The notes: a model not told the origin generated them from the sequence alone. Positions 18,501-26,880 are shown, numbered from the stretch's first letter. The stretch is DNA of 64,000 bases from Roseobacter denitrificans OCh 114 (GCF_000014045.1 NC_008209.1:829001-893000); one strand, 5' to 3'. Translations and numbers: made by a program.

Positions 18501-18794
18501 TGTGACGACAAAGCCATCATGGGTCGCTGCCAGATCAAAATCACGCTCATCGTCTGTAGTCCGAAACTGGTTGAGCTGAAACGCGTCACGGAGGACATTG
18601 CCCTCTGCGTTATAGATCTTTGCCACGATGTCAGTGCCGGACGCCGTACCAATGAGGCCGTCGGTGCTTTCCTCCCACGCGACGACGAAATTACCGTTCG
18701 CCAGCCCAATGATTTTAGGTTTCGATTGGGTGCCCGTCGCGGCGGTTCCCGTGTTGACCTGAAATTCGTTTAACCACTCTGTTGGCGTCGGCAT
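15513..18794 (-). CDS. Large RTX (haemolysin-type Ca-binding repeat) secreted protein
   Basis: About 1,093 residues. No Sec signal. Residues ~1-420 hold six or seven diverged repeats around GNFVVAWEES / GGFVVAWNDE / GFVVTYESNG that look like propeller blades. From ~435 to ~970 there are many GGxGxDxLx nonapeptide repeats that form Ca-binding beta-rolls. The last ~120 residues (DTFEFNEVSDST...ADGDRFDVDDYLASDFIL) resemble the serralysin C-terminal domain recognised by type I secretion. The ATG at 18794 has AAGGAA at 7 nt; the open frame further up is not coding. No ABC exporter lies nearby. No protease or lipase motif was seen, so an adhesin or surface role is possible but unproven. Confidence 0.85.
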   Translation of the reverse strand: MPTPTEWLNEFQVNTGTAATGTQSKPKIIGLANGNFVVAWEESTDGLIGTASGTDIVAKIYNAEGNVLRDAFQLNQFRTTDDERDFDLAATHDGFVVTYLDNDTTNPDATSVVFERFDSDGDRKVDAGSAFQIAQERTASDFLRNPQIAANLKPVNDDVFIGFDERIGADIDINARVINQDGHLGAKFDAAQNSLDSDRLGDSAILSNGNFVTVYEEGDAALVSLEFSIRTPAGGSVLRAGAVANDGSNPSVASFDDRNGFVVTYESNGNVFAKLFQPSGQLIRTIDVATGSADQTEPVVVTLPGGGFVVAWNDETNGTLLARKFLSDGTAVADIFTVEDTNTRQTDISVTGDGRVLIAWVGANDEVFASIWDPRDRVIFAEEFIDRSPNSLKSNLITTSRDVGSTVDVGTPDRFDLPRLTVLGQDGDDTISSTGHGSYFGGAGDDTVIAGQFTGSDNFELLNGGAGTDTLNTAKFGGNYTVNLATGETNYRGRPETPVESFINFENIVSGRGDDTITGTDVDNTIDSGPGSDTIDAGGGDDTIFARSGNDTILASPGGDLIFAGEGNDTITTSGPDAVHAEAGNDTVILGDSTELFADGGSGVDRMDASVSTASFRINLGTFATGVEGMRFVNFENLMTGAGDDVIIGTDDTNLIDSGAGDDRVFGRGGDDGLIGGDGDDILFGEDGNDILRGGSGNDRLYGGDGHDEMYGQTGDDLMIGKAGGDSLVGGLGSDILIGGAGRDFLTGGDDDDELYGGVDSDNLDAGEGNDLLYGGDGDDFLAAYGGDDVLKGGNGDDTLAGGLGNDRIFGGTGADEIFGGAGDDVIVGREGNDTVDGGAGNDIILGNFKQDRLSGGAGDDAIFGGDGRDYLYGNEGNDRLYGGQNLDIIYGGEGDDFIFGNDDNDLLYGGDGKDTLYGQQGIDSLRGEEGDDILFGGDGDDRLSGNSGADMLWGGAGNDILYGGSGSDILRGGLGDDTFEFNEVSDSTRLAADVIKDIEGVGSAGGDVIDLSVIDANVTGLNYVNDSFTFLGVKTREEGLAFGAGALWLEDFGGQTRVFGLDDNDGAVDFALWIADGDRFDVDDYLASDFIL
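15850..17530 (-). repeat. DNA tract encoding RTX nonapeptide repeats
   Basis: The tract is an irregular 27-bp periodic array coding GGxGxDxxx units within the large secreted protein. The repetition also leaves long antisense frames open on the + strand (for example 16032-17429), which are not genes. Confidence 0.75.
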
Positions 18795-19029
18795 ATAACA
18801 ATTCCTTAATTGGTTAACGCACTGTGGTCTGATCGCATCTTTTGAGTCAACAAAGTCGTTTCCTGAGCTGTCAGATCGAAAACGATTGCCCAGAGTCACG
18901 GTTGATATGCCAGATCGGCCGGGATGAGATTGCCAAGGCCACGACACGCCCGCTCCGACAAATACGTTCAAAAAATTGGACGATGGGGGTATCGCGCCTT
19001 AGTTTGCACCGAAACGAAGGAGGGATTGT

Positions 19030-19956
19030 TTGCGTTTTTGGGTCATCAGCATTTTTCTGGCGCTTTTTGCGGTGACGCCGGGTACGCCGGTGGCGGCGGA
19101 TAAGGCCACCTATGTAGACCTTGCCCGGCTCGGTTGGAATTACCAATTGCGTACCACGATGATCGGCAGGGACATGTCCATCCCGATCCGTATCCATGGC
19201 CGCGATCTGGCAGGGGCCAGCCTGTGTATCGTGGGGGAGCAGCCGCATCCCCATTCGCTTGCAACGATAAATGCGTTTCGTGATCTGTCCGAACATGTGT
19301 TTGGCAAACCGCTGACCATGCGCCATGCAGGGAATGACGCCAGTGGCTGCGGGTCTGGTCGCACGGTCGTCTTGCGGCTTTACTCCGGGCATCCGCCCCA
19401 CCGCGCTCTGTCGTCTGACCTCAGTTGGATGAACCAGATTTATGAACTCGGCCTGCCGGAACGCAGGCAGTATTCGGTGAGTTCCCCGGCCATGGCGCAA
19501 ACATTCTTTGGCAGGCGGGGTCAGGGGACGCATATCATGGTAAAGCAACCCGCCCGCGCCCGGCCCGGCACATTGGAGGCCGCATTCTACAAATCCATTC
19601 TGGTGGAGGAGCTGTTTCAATCCTTCACCTTCGGGATGGACATCCTGCTTTTTGATCCCAACGCGGGATTTCAGTCGAAGCTGCAGGAAACGCCTTTGCG
19701 CATGGACCGGCTGTCATGGGAATCGTCTGATTTCATGCGCGCCATGTTGCGCTCAAACCCCGCAGGCCTATGCGCGTTCGATGTTTTCATGATGCACGCG
19801 GTGGCCCAGACATCGGTTGATCAAACGGTTGACCCGCTTTTCATCGACTTCATCGACCGAGAATATGAGGCGCTGTTGGCGCAGGCTGAAGTGACCATGG
19901 CAGATGACAGGTTTGCCGCTGTTCTGGCACCGGGCTGTCAGCGCAGCCCGATCTGA
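19030..19956 (+). CDS. Exported DUF2927-like protein
   Basis: A 308-residue protein with a signal peptide (MRFWVISIFLALFAVTPG, cleavage near VAADK). The second half carries the pattern EELFQSFTFGMD...FQSKLQE...WESSDFMRAML...NPAGLCAFD, which I associate with the DUF2927 family of uncharacterised alphaproteobacterial exported proteins. It starts with TTG at 19030, with GGAGGG at 5 nt. The E-L-x-Q-S segment sits where metallopeptidase-like folds hold HExxH, but no zinc motif is present. It is divergent from the RTX gene; whether they are linked is unknown. Confidence 0.65.
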   Translation: MRFWVISIFLALFAVTPGTPVAADKATYVDLARLGWNYQLRTTMIGRDMSIPIRIHGRDLAGASLCIVGEQPHPHSLATINAFRDLSEHVFGKPLTMRHAGNDASGCGSGRTVVLRLYSGHPPHRALSSDLSWMNQIYELGLPERRQYSVSSPAMAQTFFGRRGQGTHIMVKQPARARPGTLEAAFYKSILVEELFQSFTFGMDILLFDPNAGFQSKLQETPLRMDRLSWESSDFMRAMLRSNPAGLCAFDVFMMHAVAQTSVDQTVDPLFIDFIDREYEALLAQAEVTMADDRFAAVLAPGCQRSPI

Positions 19957-20043
19957 GGTTAATACCTTCGGGGGTATTTGCGCGCAGGGTCTATGCCGCT
20001 ACCGTGATGATCTGAGGACCGCGCACAGCGGTCGGGAGACGAC

Positions 20044-21000
20044 ATGGACAAAAGACCAGACCCTTCACAACCGGGCGTGGCGGCGCTGTCGTCCTATCTG
20101 GCGAATGGTCTGGTGGGCCATGAAATCCTGATTGAACGGCTCTTGGTGGCGCTGCTGGCGGGGGGGCATCTGCTGGTTGAGGGGCCACCGGGCCTCGCCA
20201 AGACCCGCGCGGTCAAATGGCTGTCGGACGCGGTCGAGGGCAGTTTCGCGCGCATCCAATGCACGCCCGACCTGATGCCGTCGGATCTCACCGGCACACC
20301 GGTTTACAAGCCGCAGGACGGCAGTTTCGAATTTGTGCAGGGGCCGGTGTTCAATAACCTCGTGCTGGTGGATGAGATCAACCGCGCACCGCCCAAGGTG
20401 CAATCCGCCCTGTTGGAGGCGATGGCCGAACATCAGGTAACCGCGGGTAATGAAACGCACGCTTTGCCTGATCCGTTTCTCGTGGTGGCCACGCAAAACC
20501 CGATTGAACATGACGGCACCTTCCCTCTGCCCGAAGCGCAGCTTGACCGGTTCCTGCTGCATGTGGTGCTGGAACTGCCGGGGCTGGAGACCGAACGTCA
20601 GATCCTTGATCTGGTCGAAGCCGAAGCGCAAAGCGGCGCGCCAAAAATACAGGCGCTGACGCTGGACGCACTCGCCGATGCCCGCGCCAGTGTGAACGCC
20701 GTGCATCTGGCGCCTGAGTTGCGCGATTACATCGTGCGGCTGGTGATGGCCACGCGGGAAGGGCCGCAGGCACAGGATATCGAACATGCGGTTTCGCCGC
20801 GCGGCTCGCTGGCGCTGGCGGCCGCTGCCAAGGCGCGCGCGTTTCTCAAGGGGCGCGATTATGCCATGCCTGAAGACGTGGCGGCACTGGCCGGGGATGC
20901 GCTGGCGCACCGCATGGTGCTCAGCTGGCGCGCGGTGGCGGATGGGCGCAAGGCCCGCGACGTCGTGGCGGATGTTCTGAACGCTGTTGAGCCGTTGTGA
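20044..21000 (+). CDS. moxR: MoxR-type AAA ATPase (MxaR-like)
   Basis: A 318-residue cytoplasmic AAA+ ATPase: Walker A GPPGLAKT (about residue 49), Walker B LVLVDEINRAPPKVQSALLEAMAE, sensor 1 VVATQNPIEHDGTFPLPEAQLDRF. MoxR proteins act as chaperones with VWA-domain partners; in methylotrophs the mxaRSACKLD genes help metal insertion and maturation of methanol dehydrogenase. It heads a seven-gene operon of overlapping reading frames. GGGAGACGAC precedes the ATG. Placement upstream of xoxF supports a maturation role, but Bat-type stress operons have the same gene set, so the partner enzyme is inferred. Confidence 0.88.
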   Translation: MDKRPDPSQPGVAALSSYLANGLVGHEILIERLLVALLAGGHLLVEGPPGLAKTRAVKWLSDAVEGSFARIQCTPDLMPSDLTGTPVYKPQDGSFEFVQGPVFNNLVLVDEINRAPPKVQSALLEAMAEHQVTAGNETHALPDPFLVVATQNPIEHDGTFPLPEAQLDRFLLHVVLELPGLETERQILDLVEAEAQSGAPKIQALTLDALADARASVNAVHLAPELRDYIVRLVMATREGPQAQDIEHAVSPRGSLALAAAAKARAFLKGRDYAMPEDVAALAGDALAHRMVLSWRAVADGRKARDVVADVLNAVEPL

Positions 21001-21902
21001 ACGCGGCGCTGGAAGCTCCCGGCGTTGCTCTGGGCACTGAAGCCCTGATTGCGCTCAGGCGCGTTGCCCTCAGTTCTGACGCGGCCCCGGTGCTGGCCGC
21101 CTTGCCCGGTGGTTTTGCCACGCGCCGCAAAGGTCACGGGCTGGAGGTCGCCGATATGCGCGAATACGTGGCGGGGGATGACATTCGCCACCTTGATCGT
21201 GGCACAACAGCGCGCTCGGGTCGTTTGCATGTGCGCCAGTTTCAGGAGGAACGCGACCGCGTCACCCTGCTGGTCGCCGATTTCCGGCCTGCGATGTTCT
21301 GGGGGTTGCGGCGGGCGTTTCGCTCCGTCGCAGCGGCGGAGGCGCTGGCCCTGATCGGCTGGAACGTCGTGGAAAGCGGGGGGCGCGTCGGTCTGCTGGC
21401 GGTGACGGTGGATGAAACGGTGATCGTGCCACCGCGCGGGCGCACGCGCGGCATGCTGGATGTGATCGGCGGCATGGTGCAGGCGCATAGCACCGGCCTG
21501 TCTGCGATGGCGGCGGGGCAAGGCACCGACCCGCCACTTGATCTGGCCTTGTCGCGCGCCGACAGGCTGGTTCCCTCCGGTGCGGAACTGGTCATTGCCT
21601 CGGGCTTTGACACACCGGGCGAAGGCTTGGCGGATCGGCTGGATGCTTTGGCGCGCCGTCGCACCCCGCGTCTGGTCTGGATCACCGATGATGCTGCGTC
21701 CCGCATGCCGCAGGGTCGCTATCCTGTCAGGCTGGCAGATGGGCGGCGCATCCGGCTTTTCCTGGGGGCGAAACAGGCAGAACCCATGGGCCATATTCGC
21801 CAGATCATGGGCCGGCCCGCGCTTGTGCTGGATGCGGGCGATACGGTGGAACAAACCGCGCGCCGCATCGTTGCGGCCTTTCCGGCGGAGCGCGCGGCAT
21901 GA
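20997..21902 (+). CDS. DUF58 protein (MxaS-like)
   Basis: A 301-residue protein with the DUF58 core GLEVADMREYVAGDDIRHLDRGTTARSGRLHVRQ split over residues ~43-80 and a VWA-like remainder. It begins with GTG overlapping the moxR stop (GTGA). DUF58 proteins always accompany MoxR ATPases and VWA proteins; MxaS is the methanol dehydrogenase version. The protein has no signal peptide and no strong membrane segment, so it probably acts at the cytoplasmic face with the ATPase. The call follows from motif plus operon order. Confidence 0.8.
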   Translation: MNAALEAPGVALGTEALIALRRVALSSDAAPVLAALPGGFATRRKGHGLEVADMREYVAGDDIRHLDRGTTARSGRLHVRQFQEERDRVTLLVADFRPAMFWGLRRAFRSVAAAEALALIGWNVVESGGRVGLLAVTVDETVIVPPRGRTRGMLDVIGGMVQAHSTGLSAMAAGQGTDPPLDLALSRADRLVPSGAELVIASGFDTPGEGLADRLDALARRRTPRLVWITDDAASRMPQGRYPVRLADGRRIRLFLGAKQAEPMGHIRQIMGRPALVLDAGDTVEQTARRIVAAFPAERAA

Positions 21903-22270
21903 CAGACCGGGCGCTGAGCGAAGCGGCGATGCTGACCAGCCTGCGCGACATTCGCCTGCCTGCCGAGGCGGCGGGGGGCATGGCCGCAGATCTGGCCGCA
22001 ACCGTGGCGCTGGCAGGCTGCGCGGCCCTGATGATCGCGGCTGCCCTGCGACTGCTGAGCTTGCGAAAACGCTCTGACACTTCCGACACGCTGGCCGATC
22101 AACTCGCCCGGCTCAGCGCATTGCCCGAGGCGGAAAAACGGGTGGCATTGCTGCATGTGTTGCGCGCGCATGCGCCGGATCGGTATCATGCGGTGCGCGG
22201 CGCGCTCTACAAGCCGACGGGCGGTGTGGCGACTGCAACGCTGGAGGCGGAGGTCAAACGCCTTGTTTGA
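21899..22270 (+). CDS. Small single-span membrane protein of the Mxa/Bat operon (DUF4381-like)
   Basis: A 123-residue protein. LTSLRDIRLPAEA near the N-terminus resembles the DUF4381 opening, followed by one hydrophobic span (about residues 30-52, ATVALAGCAALMIAAALRLL) and a basic cytoplasmic helix-rich tail. ATG overlaps the preceding stop (ATGA) and its own stop overlaps the next TTG start. Small proteins of this kind sit between DUF58 and VWA genes in Bat and Mxa operons. No activity is known; a scaffolding role is inference. Confidence 0.65.
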   Translation: MTDRALSEAAMLTSLRDIRLPAEAAGGMAADLAATVALAGCAALMIAAALRLLSLRKRSDTSDTLADQLARLSALPEAEKRVALLHVLRAHAPDRYHAVRGALYKPTGGVATATLEAEVKRLV

Positions 22271-23225
22271 ACTGGCCGACCCGTGGATTTTGCTCTTGTT
22301 GCCGCTGCCCTATCTGGCGGCGCGGTTCCTCGGGCCCGCGCAGATGGCAGGCGGTGCGATCAAGGTGCCGGACCGGGTGGGCGATGGCTTGCTGGCAGCC
22401 GGGCGGCACCGGGCGGCGCGCTCCGATCTGCGTCTGCAGCAAGGACTCCTGTGGGCGATCTGGGTGCTGCTCTTGCTGGCCGCAGCGGGGCCGCGCGATC
22501 TGGCACCGGTCTCGGCGCTCAAGGTCACGGGGCGTGATCTGGCCATCGTACTGGATCTGTCCGGTTCCATGGTGCGCGATGATTTTGATCTTGATGGCCG
22601 TCAAGTCACGCGGCGCGATGCGGTCGCGACGGTTGGCGCGGATTTCGCGCGCCGTCGCGGCGGGGATCGCGTGGCATTGGTCGTCTTTGGCTCTGAGGCA
22701 TATTTTGCCGCGCCTTTTTCGTTCGATGTCGAAGCGATTGCGCGCCAGATAGAGGGTGCGCAGATCGGCATATCGGGACGCGCGACCAGCATATCCGACG
22801 GGCTTGGCCTCGCGCTCAAACGCATGGAGAACAGCGAGGCTGCGTCGCGGGTTGTGATACTGCTGTCGGACGGAGTCAATAATGCGGGGGCCACCAATCC
22901 GCGCGGTGTGGCGGAACTGGCCGCGCAGATGGGCGTGCGGGTTCATACCATTGCGCTGGGTCCCAAGGATTTGAGCACTGCCGATCCCGGTGAACGCGGG
23001 GTGGTGGATGCGGCAACCCTGCGCGCGATTTCCGAGATTTCGGGGGGGGAGAGTTTTCGCGTCAGAACAACCGAAGATCTGGTCGCCGTGGGCGAAGCAC
23101 TGGATGCACTGGAAGCCACCGACAGCGACGGCTTGGCCGCCGAAGTGTTCCACGACTACTGGATGTGGCCTGCGGGTCTTGCGGCCTTGCTTGGCCTCGG
23201 CTACGGCTGGAGGGAGCTGACATGA
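22263..23225 (+). CDS. Membrane-anchored VWA protein (BatA/MxaC-like)
   Basis: About 320 residues. Start TTG at 22263 with GGAGG at 9 nt, overlapping the upstream stop; frames further upstream are not coding. Two membrane segments flank the N-terminal loop (WILLLLPLPYLAARF and LLWAIWVLLLLAAAGP), then comes a VWA domain with the MIDAS motif DLSGSMVRDD and LLSDGVNNAGATN, and a C-terminal span near WMWPAGLAALLGLGYG. VWA proteins of this group bind a divalent metal and work with MoxR. In methylotrophs MxaC is needed for active methanol dehydrogenase; here XoxF is the likely client by location. Confidence 0.82.
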   Translation: MFELADPWILLLLPLPYLAARFLGPAQMAGGAIKVPDRVGDGLLAAGRHRAARSDLRLQQGLLWAIWVLLLLAAAGPRDLAPVSALKVTGRDLAIVLDLSGSMVRDDFDLDGRQVTRRDAVATVGADFARRRGGDRVALVVFGSEAYFAAPFSFDVEAIARQIEGAQIGISGRATSISDGLGLALKRMENSEAASRVVILLSDGVNNAGATNPRGVAELAAQMGVRVHTIALGPKDLSTADPGERGVVDAATLRAISEISGGESFRVRTTEDLVAVGEALDALEATDSDGLAAEVFHDYWMWPAGLAALLGLGYGWRELT

Positions 23226-24121
23226 GCGACCTTGCGCTGACCCTGCTACGCCCCTGGTGGCTTCTGGGGCTGCCTGTCTTGATCGGCGTCGGCTGGTGGA
23301 TGTATACGCGGCGCGGCGGGCTGGGTGATTGGCAAAAGGCGACTGATCCGGCACTGCTGCGGGCCATGATGGCGCTGGACCGGGTGGACAACAGCGCCAG
23401 CCGCGCGCCGCTTCTGGCGATGCTGTCCGCGGTTGGTGTGACGCTGCTGGCGCTGTCCGGACCGGCGGTGGAACGGCGCGACGCGCTGTCCTTTCGCAAT
23501 CTTGATGGGGTGCTTTTTGTCGTCGATACCTCGGCCAGCGTGACCGAAAATGCGCGCTGGCCCCAGATGCTGACCATGGGGCGGTTTGGTATCGCGGCAT
23601 TGGGCACACGTCCCGGCGGGTTGATCGTTTTTGGCGGTGACGCCTATGTCGCATCCGACATGACGCTCGATCATCTGCAATTGGGTCAGACGTTGTCGCT
23701 GCTGGATGCGCAGACGGTGCCGGACCCCGGCTCGCGCCCGGAACGCGGTCTTGCGATGGCGCTGGATGTGCTGCGCGAGGCTGACGTGATCGCGGGGGAT
23801 GTGGTTTTGTTGACCGATGGCGCTGGTCTGGGGTCTGAAACACTGCAAGTGGCAGCGCAGATCGCCGCGCAGGGCGCGCGCCTGTCGCTGGTGTCGCTGG
23901 ACGCACCGTCGCCTGCCTTTGCGACCCATGCGACGGCGGGAAAGGGCACGGTCTTTACCCTCGCAGAGACGGATGCGTTCTCGGCGTGGATGGCCGAAAG
24001 CGCCCGCACCCGGCTGGAAGCGCAGAATTTTCCGCTGCTGTTCTGGAAAGACATGGGCCGCTATTTGCTGGTTCTGGCGCTGTTGCCACTGCTGTTGCTG
24101 TTTCGCAGGCAGGTCGCATGA
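23222..24121 (+). CDS. Second membrane-anchored VWA protein (BatB/MxaL-like)
   Basis: A 299-residue protein. Membrane segments near residues 8-25 and 62-78, a VWA domain with MIDAS-type DTSASVTEN and VLLTDGAGLGSET, and a C-terminal span (LLVLALLPLLLLF). ATG at 23222 overlaps the preceding stop, behind GGAGGGAGCTGAC. It is the partner of the first VWA protein, which matches the C/L (or BatA/BatB) pair of this operon type. Periplasmic exposure of the VWA domain is predicted from the span order. The exact client protein is inferred from context. Confidence 0.8.
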   Translation: MSDLALTLLRPWWLLGLPVLIGVGWWMYTRRGGLGDWQKATDPALLRAMMALDRVDNSASRAPLLAMLSAVGVTLLALSGPAVERRDALSFRNLDGVLFVVDTSASVTENARWPQMLTMGRFGIAALGTRPGGLIVFGGDAYVASDMTLDHLQLGQTLSLLDAQTVPDPGSRPERGLAMALDVLREADVIAGDVVLLTDGAGLGSETLQVAAQIAAQGARLSLVSLDAPSPAFATHATAGKGTVFTLAETDAFSAWMAESARTRLEAQNFPLLFWKDMGRYLLVLALLPLLLLFRRQVA

Positions 24122-24792
24122 GGGTGCTTGCGCTCCTCACGGTCGCGGCGGTTGCGCTTGCGCTGCTGCTTGGGGGGGCGGCCCCTTTCGGGCGCGTGTT
24201 GATGGCGGCAGGGATGCCGGGGCTGGCGGCCGGTTTTTTCGATGATCCCGAATGGCAGGGTGCAGCCCTCTACCGGGCGGGGGATTACGATGCGGCGGCA
24301 GATCGCTTTGCGCAGGCATCGGCCCTGTTCAACCTCGGCAATGCCGAGGCGCATCGCGGCAATCACGCAGCCGCTCTCGAAGCATTCGACATGGCGCATG
24401 CGCGTGGACATCCGGATGCTTTGGCAAATTTCGACGTGGTGGCGGCCTATTTTGCGGGGCTCGGCATAGGCCCTGAAATGCTCGCGCTGTTTGGCAAGCG
24501 CAAGGATGGACCCACAGCCGAGAGTTTCGTGGCGCGCGGGGATGCGCGCGCTGCCGGCACCGGTAGTGAGGTGACCAACAACAACACCATGCTGGGCCTG
24601 ACGGAGCTGGAAAGCCGCGGGCAACTTGGCGTGCGCCGTGTTTTTGATGATAAATTCATGCGGGCCGATGCGCGCTGGCTCAAGCAGCTATCGGATGTGC
24701 CGGGGGAATATCTGGCCGCGCGGATCGCGATGGAACACAAACGGCGCGTCAAGCTGGGCCTGTCGCCCGCCGCGCCGGAGGATCCGCGATGA
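24118..24792 (+). CDS. TPR-containing protein of the Mxa/Bat operon (MxaK/BatC-like)
   Basis: A 224-residue protein with an N-terminal signal anchor (VLALLTVAAVALALLLGG) and at least two TPR-like units (AALYRAGDYDAAADRFAQAS and FNLGNAEAHRGNHAAALEAF, about residues 44-90). The remainder is polar and probably periplasmic. ATG overlaps the previous stop and its stop overlaps the next ATG. TPR proteins in this slot are thought to hold together the VWA/MoxR chaperone machinery. It could be called BatC- or MxaK-like; I cannot separate these by sequence alone. Confidence 0.72.
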   Translation: MRVLALLTVAAVALALLLGGAAPFGRVLMAAGMPGLAAGFFDDPEWQGAALYRAGDYDAAADRFAQASALFNLGNAEAHRGNHAAALEAFDMAHARGHPDALANFDVVAAYFAGLGIGPEMLALFGKRKDGPTAESFVARGDARAAGTGSEVTNNNTMLGLTELESRGQLGVRRVFDDKFMRADARWLKQLSDVPGEYLAARIAMEHKRRVKLGLSPAAPEDPR

Positions 24793-25979
24793 GGTGGCTG
24801 TTGTGGATCATCCTCACCCTTTGCCCGGCGGCCCTGCACGCGCAGTCCAAAACTGTGCTGCCGCATGAACTGGTCCTGAGCATCGAGGTCGAAGCACGCG
24901 ATCACGTCCCGAAAGTCAGCGAGATGATCCTGATCACAATAAACGGGATCTACCGGCGTCACATTACACGTGAACAGATCATTCAGCCGGATTTTGACGG
25001 TTTCAACTGGTCGCAACTCGGTGTCGATACATGGGGCGAAGAACGTCTGGACGGCGAATTGGTCAAGACGTTCAAGCGGCGCATGGCCATCTATCCCAAC
25101 CGTGCGGGACCGCTGACCATCGGTGCCTTTACCCATAATCTGACGTTGACGGACGAAAATGACGAATGGTTCGAACATCCGATCACATCCGAACCCGTCA
25201 CGATTGAAGTCGCGCCCGCCCCTGAGGATCGCGACTGGTGGTTCCCGGTCAAATCACTGAAAATCTCGGATCAGTGGTCGAATGCGCCGGATCAATTGGC
25301 ACCGGGCGAGGGCGTTCTGCGCATCATTCGCATCGAAGCACTGGGCGTCACGCCGGAGATGATCCCGCCGATGCCTGAACTGACGTCACCCTCTGCTGCC
25401 ATTTTCCCGCATCCGGAAAAACGCTTTGTCGAATTGTCACCCCAAGGCCCTCTGTCCTATGCCTTCTGGCGCTGGACCATCCGGCCGAGCAATGACACCT
25501 CAACCATTGTCGAGCCGCTGAGTTTCGATTTCTTTGACACCGAGGCGCGGGTGGACCGAACGGTCACCATATCGGCGCAACGTCTGGCCTATGGCACCGT
25601 TGTGCCCGATGCCGCGCCGCTGCGCGCGCAGGATGCTTACCCGACGCCTGTGCAACTGCCTGGCTGGCCCTTTGCGGTGCTGGCGGGCGTCATCTGCCTG
25701 CTGGGAGCGATCTTCGCCTTGACGGGGCGGCGTTTGTCCGGGGTTGCAGCCCTGAGCCGTTTTCGTCTGCTCGATCCGTTGGCGCATCAATTGAGCCGTG
25801 CAGCGCGTGCCGGCGATCTTGCGCTGTCGCGTCGTACTGCCGCCGCGATCCTGCGCCGCGAGGGTCCATCTGTGCCACGCGAGCGTCTTTTGTCCGAACT
25901 CGACAGCAGCATTTTCAGCGCCGCACAGGATCGCACACCGTTGCGAGACTTTGCCAAGGCGTTTCTTCGCAACCGCTGA
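24789..25979 (+). CDS. BatD-like membrane protein closing the Mxa/Bat operon
   Basis: A 396-residue protein: signal peptide (MRWLLWIILTLCPAALHAQ), a large periplasmic beta-rich region (about 20-285) with Ig-like strands typical of the BatD/oxygen-tolerance family, one membrane span (LPGWPFAVLAGVICLLGAIFAL, about 295-318) and a ~75-residue cytoplasmic tail. It is the last of seven overlapping genes. In methylotroph nomenclature MxaA occupies a similar place. The function is presumably periplasmic assistance to quinoprotein maturation; this is drawn from operon membership. Confidence 0.72.
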   Translation: MRWLLWIILTLCPAALHAQSKTVLPHELVLSIEVEARDHVPKVSEMILITINGIYRRHITREQIIQPDFDGFNWSQLGVDTWGEERLDGELVKTFKRRMAIYPNRAGPLTIGAFTHNLTLTDENDEWFEHPITSEPVTIEVAPAPEDRDWWFPVKSLKISDQWSNAPDQLAPGEGVLRIIRIEALGVTPEMIPPMPELTSPSAAIFPHPEKRFVELSPQGPLSYAFWRWTIRPSNDTSTIVEPLSFDFFDTEARVDRTVTISAQRLAYGTVVPDAAPLRAQDAYPTPVQLPGWPFAVLAGVICLLGAIFALTGRRLSGVAALSRFRLLDPLAHQLSRAARAGDLALSRRTAAAILRREGPSVPRERLLSELDSSIFSAAQDRTPLRDFAKAFLRNR

Positions 25980-26149
25980 ATGCTGATCCCGAAAGGCCGT
26001 GCAGTAAAAATAACCATGGCTTTCCAGCATGTTGTAAGATTTCGGCCTAAGGGTGGGCTGTCTTTGTGGTCAGTGTCTCATCCTCCTTTTGCGAAGCAGT
26101 TGAAAATGCAAGCGTTACGGGTAAGATCGCGGGTGGGAGGACTAAATCT

Positions 26150-26869
26150 ATGAAACACGCGCGTGCGCCACTCAGTCAGGAGGAAGTGTCAAATATACTC
26201 ATCGTTGATGATCACCCTTTGTACAGCGATGCATTGGAATCGGCCCTTGAACTGGTACTGACGGATGTGGACATCAGAAAGGCGCAAAATCTCGGGGATG
26301 CGATTGCCGCCGTAAAGGGCGGGTTCAAACCCGAGCTTGTGATGTTTGATCTGAAACTTCCGGATGTCACCGGGATTTCCGGCTTTGTGAGCCTGCGGCA
26401 ACATCTTCCCAAGGCGCGCATACTGGTGATTTCGTCGCTGGCGTCTTTTGATCTTGTGCAGTCATTGCTGCGGGAAGGGGCCGCTGGCTTTTTGCCAAAA
26501 GACACCTCTGCGCGGGGGCTGAAATCGGTGCTGTCGGATATCATCGCCGGTCAGACCTATGTGCCGAAAGACTATCAGCAACCCAATTCCTGCGAGCGTG
26601 ACGCGCTGGCAGACGAGTTTCAACACCCCAAGCTGGCAGAACTGACCCCCCAGCAACAGCGGATCATGCGCCTGATCTGCTGTGGCAAGCCGAACAAGCA
26701 GATCGCCTATGAACTGGACCTCGCAGAGGCGACCGTAAAGGCACATATCACCGCCTTGCTGCGGCGGCTTGGTGTGCGCAACCGGACCCAAGCGGTGGTT
26801 CTGGTCGAAGGGGCGCTGGCGGCACAACGGGGTGACGAACCTGAAGCCCGCGCCTTTCTCAAGCATTAG
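26150..26869 (+). CDS. NarL/FixJ-type response regulator
   Basis: A 239-residue cytoplasmic regulator: receiver domain (about 15-130) with the acidic pair D20/D21, phospho-acceptor D67 in MFDLKLPDVTG and K near FLPKDTS; then a LuxR-type HTH (about 170-232) with LTPQQQRIMRLICCGKPNKQIAYEL and ATVKAHITALLRRLGVRNR. ATG at 26150 follows GGGAGG at 9 nt; the frame is open upstream to 26066 but that part is not receiver-like. The adjacent FIST protein and hybrid kinase are its obvious partners. By location it may be the FlhR-type activator of methanol/formaldehyde oxidation genes known from Paracoccus. Confidence 0.85.
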   Translation: MKHARAPLSQEEVSNILIVDDHPLYSDALESALELVLTDVDIRKAQNLGDAIAAVKGGFKPELVMFDLKLPDVTGISGFVSLRQHLPKARILVISSLASFDLVQSLLREGAAGFLPKDTSARGLKSVLSDIIAGQTYVPKDYQQPNSCERDALADEFQHPKLAELTPQQQRIMRLICCGKPNKQIAYELDLAEATVKAHITALLRRLGVRNRTQAVVLVEGALAAQRGDEPEARAFLKH

Positions 26870-26880
26870 GAGGTCGGGCC

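Noticed and set aside
20859..22001. 380-codon minus-strand frame
   Set aside because: It overlaps MoxR and DUF58 coding in antisense; no ribosome site or family.
22254..23906. 550-codon open frame on the minus strand
   Set aside because: It lies opposite two clear VWA-domain genes with MIDAS motifs; the product is Arg/Pro-rich without any domain.
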